A stretch of 64,000 bases of DNA from Salminus brasiliensis (Eukaryota; Chordata; Actinopteri; Characiformes; Bryconidae): assembly GCF_030463535.1 (NCBI RefSeq), contig NC_132893.1, positions 30,202,782 to 30,266,781 on the forward strand, read 5' to 3'. The position numbers and the translations under genes were made by a program. Below are positions 1 through 32,100 of this stretch, in pieces (the first letter of the stretch is position 1; the number at the start of each line of letters is the position of its first letter). The notes beneath the pieces were generated by a model. The model was given only the letters and a program-made list of their open reading frames with translations. It was not told the origin of the DNA and ran no database searches.

Positions 1-101
1 ATCACTTCATAGTGTAAAAAGTGGTAAGATGGAGCACAGAGCTTGGTCCTTTCAGATATAATAGCATAAGAATAGCGTTAAAGTGCAGGAGGGGAGAAGC
101 T

Positions 102-15049
<14,948 letters not shown>

Positions 15050-15304
15050 CTTGGCTGATGGTAAACCCGACTGACCTTTCGCCTGCATCAGCTGAGGATG
15101 GAGAGCAGGGAGGGACAAAACGCGTTTTCACTAAAAGCCGTAGAGGAGGCTTCAATGCATTTGCTTTGCTTTGTTATTTACAAAATATAATATAATATAA
15201 TATAATATACAATTTAAATAGTAGATTGATCATCTACATATCTGAGATTTAAACAAAAATAAATATATAAAGAAAGAAATACACATTTACACATTACATG
15301 ATGA

Positions 15305-15385
15305 CATGGGTTCGATTACTGGGGGTTCGATGCCCACTGTTGGGCCCTTGAGCAAGGCCCTGTACCCTCTCTGCTGTGTGTGCTT
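15305..15385 (+). mobile_element. SINE fragment
   Basis: 'gggttcgatgcccactgttgg' and 'cccttgagcaaggccctgta' match the body of the SINE at 14063-14340 in the opposite orientation. Confidence 0.5.
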
Positions 15386-15402
15386 GATCAACAGTGTGTG
15401 AG

Positions 15403-15852
15403 GAGGCCAGATTCCATCTGCGTCCATCACACTGAATCTTAAATGAGCCATATGAATTGAATCATATGATCTTGATTCATTATAATTTGAAAAAAGTGAG
15501 ATATTTATCTATATGTTGCAGTGCTATTTATTTATTAGTTAGTATTTAATATTTTATATAAGTTAATAGTTAATGCCTCGTTGTAATACAGGAGATATAT
15601 GCATCTATAGTTGATGAAAGTGTGTGTGAGGGGGGTTAAAGGCGGAGGCCAGATTCCATCTGCGTCCATCACATTGAATCTTAAATGAGCCATATGAATT
15701 GAATCATATGATCTTGATTCATTATAATAAGTGAGATATTTATCTATATGTTGCAGTGCTATTTATTTATTAGTTAGTATTTAATATTTTATATAAGTTA
15801 ATAGTTAATGCCTCGTTGTAATACAGGAGATATATGCATCTATAGTTGATGG
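15403..15852. repeat. Direct duplication of about 212 bp between TRAPPC13 and TRIM23
   Basis: The block beginning gaggccagattccatctgcg occurs at 15403 and again at about 15644, and both copies run to 'gcatctatagttgatg'. The copies are nearly identical, so the duplication is recent. Confidence 0.85.
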
Positions 15853-15954
15853 TATCATCTATCGTAATTTTTTTTTTTTTGCTATGTCTGGACTACTCCT
15901 TTTTTATACTGCACCACCCTTAGTATTGTATTTTATTACTGTGCTGCCTTGCAA

Positions 15955-16250
15955 CCATAGATAACCACAGCAGAAATGTTTTTCCAGTAGAATGGGATGC
16001 TCTGGAGCAGCTGGACATGACCCTAAGGTCACTAGGCCCCAAGGGCTATAAATCCCCCAGCATTGGGCTGTAGAGCTGCATTGCACATCCAATAGCTTTA
16101 GGATGAGTTAAAGTAGAATTTGTGCTCCAGCTCTAATCATTCAACATCAGTGCCTGACCTCACAATTGCTCTTCTGGCTGTGTGCAATCATTTTGTTACT
16201 GCAGTGTTCCAACATCTAGTGCAAAGCCTTCCCAGATAAGCAGATGCTGC
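15955..16250 (-). mobile_element. Degraded 'tacactatatgg' family MITE
   Basis: It keeps family words such as 'gggatgctctggagcagct' and 'cccagcattgggctgt' but has lost both ends. It lies in the TRAPPC13-TRIM23 interval. Confidence 0.45.
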
Positions 16251-16971
16251 ACTTGCAGCAAAGGGGGGCGAACTCTGCCATGGCTATGCAGGATTAAACT
16301 GGCCCGCCTGTCATTGAGGTTCAAAACTGTGGGGAAATGACTTGTACTGGTAAAAAGTATCTGTTGTCTGGTTCAGCATTAATGTCAGGGGTTGTGGTAT
16401 TTATTTTTGACATGACTATTACTTTATTCCTTCTTTATCACTTCTTTCTATGGCAGATACTGTCTAAGTATCATAGAAATTGTCTAAATATAAGATGTGA
16501 CCAGCAGCATCCTAAATTCATGGATGTGGACTGGATTTCCTGAAGCCTCTTTTATTTATGTATTTATTTATTTATTAAGATGATCAAAATCAGAGTTAGT
16601 ATGCTCTAAAAACAATCATATTATTATTGTATATTATATTAAATATATAGAAAGTTGGTAAAACATGGTGCATATATTTGAATAATCAGAATAACAGTGT
16701 GCATTTTAAGCTTCAGCTAAAACCGATGGAAACAGCTGATGGATTCGACCATTGCTCGTATGGGGGGGGTACGTGTTTATGGCACCAGTTTTACATACAA
16801 ATTCAAACGTAACAATATTCGTTATATAAATATATTACAGTAAACAAATATATATTTATAAAAATGTAGCATCATAGAGACAAATCTCCTTCGTTCAGAA
16901 TTAGGTTTTTGGGGTTATTTGCTCCTCTGACTCGTCCACCCCGATTTTGCGATCGGTGGTTGCGTCCGAGG
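16251..16971. other. TRAPPC13-TRIM23 intergenic, TRIM23 proximal side
   Basis: AT-rich sequence with a (TTTA)n run near 16550-16580, turning CpG-rich only in the last 60 bp before the TRIM23 start. I see no gene. The basal TRIM23 promoter and 5' UTR must lie in the last few hundred bases, but no TATA box is evident. Confidence 0.4.
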
Positions 16972-24129
<7,158 letters not shown>

Positions 24130-25855
24130 TGGGAGTGCTTCCCTTTCCCTCCCTTCCTTAAAAGGGATAGTGTGACTAAAATACGGCAGCATGGCTACCA
24201 CTGAATGAAAGCTAGGGGAGACCAGTTAGCATGACCTCATTGGGACAACACCTCTCCAAGCTTTCTCACATTATTGGCAATGTTAGCATTTTTTGGGGGG
24301 GGAAGCTATACCTGTAAAGTTAACGTGCCCAACCTAACATATGGTCTCATGCTAACTGCACTTTCATTTGTTGTTAGCTGTGTTAGTTTTGCTATCCCTT
24401 GAATAGACTCACTTAAAAGGGTCCTGGGACCCGTTCACTTCTATTACTCACCCTACAACTTATCGTAATCCTCCATCATACTGTCGGTCTGCGCATAATT
24501 AGTATTGAAGCTTAGTGCTCTTGTGGCTTGGTGTGTTTATAATTGGGGCTGGTTTTAAGAATTCCTTCAAACTATTGAACTAACCCTAGGCCATTGTTTG
24601 GTCTGCAGTGATTTTCTTTTTTTTTTTTTACATTAGGTTAGGAAGACCATGCTCTTCTTGGCAATTTGAGAGTGTATATATGGTGAGGAAATAACATTCA
24701 GAGCCTTTTCTAAGAAGACAATATGAAAAGTGACCACAAAGCAGATCAAATAGTCGAGACAGTCTCATGGCATCTGTTACCACCTGGCCAGATGTGGCTG
24801 GGACAAAGTCGTTTAGGTATTTTTACCAAGGCAACACTAAGGTTTAGTGAGACAGAACAAAAGTATGCTTCTAAAGATTCATTATTTAACAAATGTGAAG
24901 TGCCTGTAGATGTTATTGTCTACTGGAGGAACAATATGATCACCAGTTGTAAAAGTGGTGACCGCTTTGCTAGTGGCCAGCATTAAAGTAATGGCCCCTT
25001 ACTTCTGTATCCAACTGTTTCTATTTAGTTGTTCTTTTTTTATATGATATTTGAATTTTGCTTGGAAAGAATAGTGTGATATTTATTTATTGCAGTTTGT
25101 GGTCTTAAAAAAATTGGTGCAAGTGTGAATTCACCAGGTACAGAATAGCAGAAATGTTTGTTACATGAGATGAAGCATTGTTACTGGTTATTTATGGGTT
25201 GTTTTTTTAAAAGCAGTTTATGGTTTAGATGTTTTTTTTGTTTTTGTTTTTTTAGCTTAAGCACTATGCTGAGGGAAACCCATACCATGTTTTTCATTAA
25301 CCTTCCCTCACATGGAGCAGAAAAAATAAGCTTTTCATAGGTAAAGTCCACCTGCTGCTTATTTCTAAAAAGCTCCTAGTGAAGCCAAGTCACACATTTA
25401 TCAGTCTGCTCCATGCCTGACCTGAGAACAGTGGTCAATTCTTTAAATCTTAATATCCTTGATCCTAACAAACGTGTACTTTTTTTCTATTTAGACATGT
25501 GTACTTCATCTTCAACTTCATCTGTTTAGCTGTGGCAATACTGAAACAGGCACTGCCACCCTCAACACTTTCACCCTCTAAGCTAGCTGTTTTGACAAAC
25601 CATCCTTTGGTTGAAACCATGTTTTTCTCATTGCTATGTAATGTTTTACTGGCTGTAGGTTAAAAGAGCATGTGTGAAGCCTTTCCCCTCATTCTTTAAG
25701 AGGAACCATAGTTTGTGACAGATTTCCTTCTTGATTTTGAAACCTCGTCAACAAGCACAGTGCACACTTACACCTTTGTTGTGAACTTGACAATGTTTTT
25801 TGTAATAAAAAAATAAACAATTGTAATGCTATAAAAAAATAACAATAAAGCAAAC
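24130..25855 (+). other. trim23: TRIM23 3' UTR (predicted)
   Basis: This is about 1.7 kb of AT-rich sequence without a gene, from the stop codon to a cluster of AATAAA signals at 25804-25809, 25812-25817 and 25844-25849. It contains several T runs. The extent is inferred from the signals only. Confidence 0.6.
25804..25849 (+). terminator. trim23: Cluster of poly(A) signals for TRIM23
   Basis: Three AATAAA hexamers lie within 46 bp, the first strong cluster found near the PPWD1 end. Cleavage would fall just before the PPWD1 poly(A) signal on the other strand. Confidence 0.6.
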
Positions 25856-25911
25856 AAACGGCCCCTGTCAAGCTGATGAATACGATAACGATTGGAGAGA
25901 AAAAAAGTCTC

Positions 25912-25917
25912 TTTATT
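25912..25917 (-). terminator. ppwd1: Poly(A) signal for PPWD1
   Basis: TTTATT on the plus strand is AATAAA on the minus strand. It lies 41 bp beyond the PPWD1 stop codon, so the PPWD1 3' UTR would be unusually short (about 60-70 nt). Confidence 0.6.
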
Positions 25918-25957
25918 ATACAAAATGATAACTGCACAGTTCAGATGGGTGTGAAAT

Positions 25958-26101
25958 CTACTTGATGGTGATGTTTATGATGCTCAAGTCTTCGTATGGC
26001 TTGTCAGTCTTGGGATTGACCTTGACGTTGGAGATCCTCTGGACCACCTCCATGCCTTTGGTAGTTCTTCCAAATACTGTGTGCTTGTTGTCCAGCCATG
26101 G
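25958..26101 (-). CDS. ppwd1: PPWD1 last exon (residues 577-623 and TAG)
   Basis: It encodes [40 protein letters not shown] and IINITIK, then TAG (25958-25960). W578 and H583 complete the cyclophilin active site. Confidence 0.97.
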   Translation of the reverse strand, partial: PWLDNKHTVFGRTTKGMEVVQRISNVKVNPKTDKPYEDLSIINITIK

Positions 26102-29100
26102 CTATGGGAAAGATTAGGACAGGTTAAGACGTTTGTACATTAAGCATGTTTGGTCAGGATGAGGATGTATAAGATGAGAGGTGTAACACTCAAAGGGAAT
26201 GTGGAAAGAGAGGTCCAGACTGTAGTAATTACTTGGTGGTAAATGGGGGAGGGCAAATACTTTTTACATGACCTACTTTTTGATAGACTTCACCAAGTCT
26301 TAAACATATCCTGCATATTCATACATGATTCATACTGGTCATTGGGAGTATTTTGCTTTAAGGGAAACTTAAGTCATTAACACTTCTTCCATGACCGACA
26401 CTGCTGGTAGGCTTTACATATAAAATTTCAGTAATTTATATAAATAATTCCCTCTAATATACATACACACGCCACTATTTCTTTACAACCTCCTTATATC
26501 CCAAATTGTAACAAATGGATATGCAGCAGCATTTGGGATTAAAGCTAATGAGGGACAGTTCAGTACAGTGACATACGGTGACTCATTACCTTGAGTAAAG
26601 CTTCAGTACTTATTTGACTGCTGGACGAGTCGTTAGGGATCTCACTCATTTCTGAGGGTGTTTTTACATCTACAGTTGGCTTACTCTGGTCCAAATCAGT
26701 TAACAAGTTAACAGGGAAAGTCCAAGCAAACCATGTGAGAATGTTCTCTCTGCTTACTGGTCAGACCTGTCTGGGGTGGGAGCACGAAGGTAAATACAGG
26801 AAGATGGTCCTGCGTTCTGGACTAGTGCAGATATCTGCAGTTTAACATGGAGCAACGGCAGAGATGGCATCTGTATATAGCAGTAGTAATTATCCATTAG
26901 CTCAAACGTGAAGAGTACACCCAATAGTCGGGTCAGACTGAGGTCAGATCACGTTCTCACCACAAACAAACGCTCCAGAGAAGAAAGACAATAAATAAAG
27001 CAAGCCTTACAGTGGGAACCACAGTGATGAAGAACTGCGAGCCGTTGGTTCCTGGGCCTGCGTTGGCCATGCTTAGCGTGTATGGGCGATCATGCCTCAG
27101 AGTAGCATGAAACTCATCCTCAAACTCTCCACCCCAGATGCTCTCTCCTCCCATGCCTGTCCCTGTGGGGTCTCCTGTCTGAATCATGAAACCCTGTGCA
27201 GACAAGCATACCAGATTATTAGTCTTACATTTTTTCCAAACAGTGAAACTGGCTTAAGCCAAAGCCTTCTACAACTAAACAAGAGTAAACATATAAATCA
27301 TTCTATAATAAATAAATAAATAAATAAATAAATAATACCAGGACACAACCATTAGCTATCCAGTTGTATCCTGGGTACATTAGAATGTACACAATAGGTA
27401 CATAAATGCTGCTGTGGTTCTCAAACTAGAGCCGCAGTACCCCAGAGAACCCTGGGATAAGTAAAAAGTGAGTATACCTTGATGACACGATGGAATATGT
27501 GGCCATTGTAGTAACCGTTCCGGCTGTGGACACAGAAGTTTTCCACCGTTTTCGGGCACCTACAAAGCCAACCATGACATCAAAATAAATGACTGAGGGG
27601 TTCTGCTAAAGACAACTTTAACGAATAGAATAATAGATGAAATACACACTCCACAGGAAAAAGCTTTATGTGAAGGTCTCCCATTGTGGTGTGGATGATG
27701 GCACTGTCGGAGACCCTCTTTGGCCCTTCTGCCTGAGTGGCAGCCATAACCTCCTCCTTGGATGGCTTCTCATTGAAGATATCCCTGTCAGAATCAGCAC
27801 TTTTGGTGTCCTCTGGTTCCCTCTTTGTAAACTGTTGGGGGGAGGGATTGAAGAAAAAAATATATATATTTGATTTATTAATAAAAAAAAAAATTGTTTT
27901 CCTTAAAAGACTGAATGCCAAAATCAAGAGCAGTTAGGTGATCCTAGATGAACTGTCTGAAAATTTTCAACTATTCTACTGTGCAGTGTGGTACGGTGTA
28001 CTATGGGCACTAATCTGAATCCAGAACTACCCATACCCTAGTTAAGTACCTGTGTTCCTTTAGGAGGGGCAATCAAATTCCACCAAATATACCACCAAAA
28101 TGAGACATACATCATTTATCATGTAGCTGAACTGCTTTCAACAATCAAGAACCCACACCCACCCTGCTACACCAAGTGTTACATTCTTCTCCTGGTCAGC
28201 AATATTTTCCACAACCAATTTATATGAATTCTCACCATGTAGAAGCGGTTTTTCTTAAAGGCTGTGCAGAAGATGGTGGGGTCAGCACTGGTACTCTGTA
28301 AAGCAGGGTTATCAGAGGCTTTCATCTCTATGGTGGGAGCTGCTTTCAGGGATTTTGCCACCCCCTGGAAAAGACTCAACTGCACCACACGGATGTTCTC
28401 TTGCTTTCCCAAGATGCGAACGCACCTGAGCAGAGATGGAGAACATGATGATTGGAGCACCACAATGATTTTAAAGCTGCAATTTTAAGGTAAAAATGCT
28501 ACATAATGTTGCTTTAAACACACATGACTCAAGCCAAGTCAAATAACGTACAACAACAACATGTACTGTACGTCCTCAAAACATGACATACCTGTTCGTC
28601 TCCACGTTGATGACCTTGATGCCCAACATGGTTCCGTAAAGCACAAAGTGGCCCGTCTCATCAAAGATGATGTTGGTCAGGCGGATCCCATCCACCTTCT
28701 CCAGCTCTCTCTCCACAGCCATCCTACGACCAAACTCCATGTCTGGCAGCTGCTGCCTCATCTGCTGAAGCTCTGTGAACATCTGTACATGTACAAGAAA
28801 TAATAAATACACCCAAATAAGAGAAGAATCCTATACAGCATCTTTATTTTTAAGAGAGTAGAAACTGTCACTTAAAACAAGTCAAATTCTACTGCATTAT
28901 TCTATGGATTCAGTTCTATGAATTGTCAAAATTTCCCTATGGGATCAACAAAGCAATTTTGTAAATCAGTAGAAAGTAACATACCGTTAGGGATTCATCG
29001 AATACTCTCATCAGCTTCCCCGTGAGGAAGCGGAATATCCTCACTTTGCGGTCAGTTGCCATAGTTGCCATCTTTTTGCCGTCATAAGAAAACGCCAGGC

Positions 29101-32100
29101 AGGTGGGATACGTTTTACATTTCGCAAACTCATACAAGTCTGTGTCCGTCTTATACTCCCAGTCCACCTGCCTGGGGAACTTAAATTCACTCGGGAGGCC
29201 AGTCCAGTACTCCAGCATGCCGGCTCTGTCCGCCGAGACGATGACCCGATATCTGGGATTGAGGCGGATCTGCGAGAGCGGAGAGGTGTGCATCTTCTCA
29301 AAAGTGTGCAGCGGCTTGTTGTCTCCGCGTCCATCGTAGACAAAGATCTTTCCAGTAGACTTCTCAGAACAGGCCACGGTCGAGATGGCGTCACCTGGAT
29401 TATAGATCCATTCGCACTGACCCGGGTGGAACCTGACAGACAGAAACCGCATGTTTGAACATTCCCTGTAAAGCATGCAAAGTTTAGGGCATGCAAGCTT
29501 TTCCACTAAGGGTTGAAGTGGCTGCTGGTTTGCCTTCTATTTAATTACTAGATTTAATTCAACTGGAAAAATGTTTTTCCTGAAGAAAACGCATGATTGT
29601 GGAGATTCATGTGTTTCCAAGCAGTTGATTGCTATATTGTTGCTTTGGTGAGCCAGGTGGTTACTATGCTGTTGCTAAGCAGCTGCTATTGTGTCCCAGG
29701 TGGCCGCTAGGGTGTTGCTGGTAGCTATATTCCTGCTATGGTGTCCCAAGGTGGTTACTATGCAGTCCACCCAAGGTGGATGCTATGCTGATCACAGCTG
29801 TTACCATGATGTTGCTGAGCAGTTCCTATAGGATCCCAAGTGGGTACTCTGCGGTTGCTATGCTGTTTCTAGGGAGCTGCTATTGTGTATCAGGTGGTTG
29901 CTATACAGTTCCAAGTGGTTGCTATGATGCTGCCAGGCAATCAATAGGATGATGCTATGCTGATCATAGTAACTCCTGATCTGGCTCACTATGGTATCTC
30001 AGGCCAGTGTTCTGTAGGTGCTACACCTGGTGTCCCAGGTGGTTACTATGCAGTTTTTAGGTGGTTGCAACGCTGATCACAGTGGTTACAATGGTGTTAC
30101 TAAGCAGTTGACATGTGTCCCAGGTGGTTGCTATGCAGCTGGTATGCTGTTAGTAAGCAGTTACTAAGTGCTGTTAACTAATTGCAATTCCCAAGATGAC
30201 AGTTGACAGGGTTCTACATTTCTATGTGTTTGCTCTGCTACAAAAGGTGGTCTCTTACCCAAGTTTGAGCATGTTGATCATGTCGAAATTCACAACGTCA
30301 AAAACCTTCATAGCCTGATCATCACCAACAGTGCAGAGTAGAGCTCCCTCTGCACTGACCGAAATGCACTCAATCACACCTGCAGACAAAGACAGACATT
30401 GGCACGGTCAATTACTATATTTACAGGCACATAATAGAAACTGGACTGAACTAAGATGTTTACAGCAGCTGTATAAAGGGCTATTCTACATAGTCTTGTT
30501 TACATCCCCACTTCTGCAGGTGGCCACTTGTACAACATGGACAGTGGACATTTGTGAGGGTGAAAAAGCTGTTGGCACGTGCGTTATTACTGACTGAAAA
30601 ACTTTACACTTTGGTTTACACATTGAGGTCTACCTCAAAATATCCACCAAATGTATTAATGTTTTTAAGGAACTAAGGCAGGCTCAACAAGCTCAGACTA
30701 CAAGAAGGATAGCCATATCATTACACCATCAGTCAGCCCAATACTGAACCAGTGGTGAGCATTTAAACGTTTGAAGGAGCACTTAAACTAGGGATGCACC
30801 GATCCGGCTTTTTCAGTTTTGATACTCATACATACAATTTGCATATCGGTCGATACCCGATACCAGTCTAATACCATTGCTGAATTATTAAAACGTATCT
30901 CTCATCCTGTGGGAGAGACTAAAGACATCAGGATTTTCTTAAACCACTTACTTAAATTACTTTATATAACAAATTAATACATATTCATCTTGTACTAAAT
31001 TTACATTTGTAATTTATTTATCAGTCTCACACCAACAAATGAAAGTGAAGGACCGGTTCCATGGATCGGCCTAATTATCCGATACCTGATCCAGCTAATT
31101 TTGTTAATATCATTATATTGAATAATATTCAATCCTAAAATCGGATCGGTGCATCCCTAACTTAAACAGTAATAAACACTAGACCAATTAACAGATCAAC
31201 TGATTGCAAAAGCAACACACTTAGGTGGCTCCGAAAATGCTTGACAAACTCTATTCCCTCATCCTCTTTCTTCTTCCAGAACTTCACATGGCCATCTTGA
31301 CTTGCCGTAATAACAAAGTCTGTTCTGTGGACAAAGAGAAAACACATTACGTTAGTACTGCACTCATGAAGAGCCACAGCAATGCATGTTCTAAGAAAGC
31401 AGCTAGTAGTGTCTAAGCCAATGCAGCATCACTAGACCCAGGCCAGAATCACAATCGGAGTGGACTTTAAAATGTGATCAGAAGGGCTCCAGAACCTGGA
31501 TTAAAAACCACTACCTAGCAACAAACTTAAGACAACCAGCTTCATACATTTCAGAGTTGAATTTGGTGTTAAAGTACATTAATCTGTAAATAAAGCCCAG
31601 GTTTGAAGACTAGACTGTAGTGAGCTCCACTCTGAGCAAAGTGACACTAAATAAAGGTAAGGCAATCTAAACAAATCAGAGCAAATCAGAAGACAGATAA
31701 ACAGACAGTAATTCATGGCCCAAAACGTAAACTTGTTGAAGGCAACTTACTTGGTACACACAATATGGGAGATAATGTCTCTGTGCATGTAGCTCCGTTC
31801 ATACATGGCTGCGGACGGCAAGTTGTCCAGATACACTCTTTCATACTCAAGAACTGCGGATAAAAAAAAAAAAACAGGGCTCTGGGTAATTATACAAGTT
31901 TATGAAATTGATTTTAAAAATATATAATCAGTGTTTCTCAGATAATTTAATACAATGTTGTTTTTTAATGTATGGGTTTATCACATTTATCTGTCTGCTC
32001 AGCACAGTGATTTATCAGTCTACTCAGGCTTTAGCAGAGTTCACTAACACACTGAGATAAATAACTGATCAGCACAGTGATTTATCAGTCTACTCAGGCT

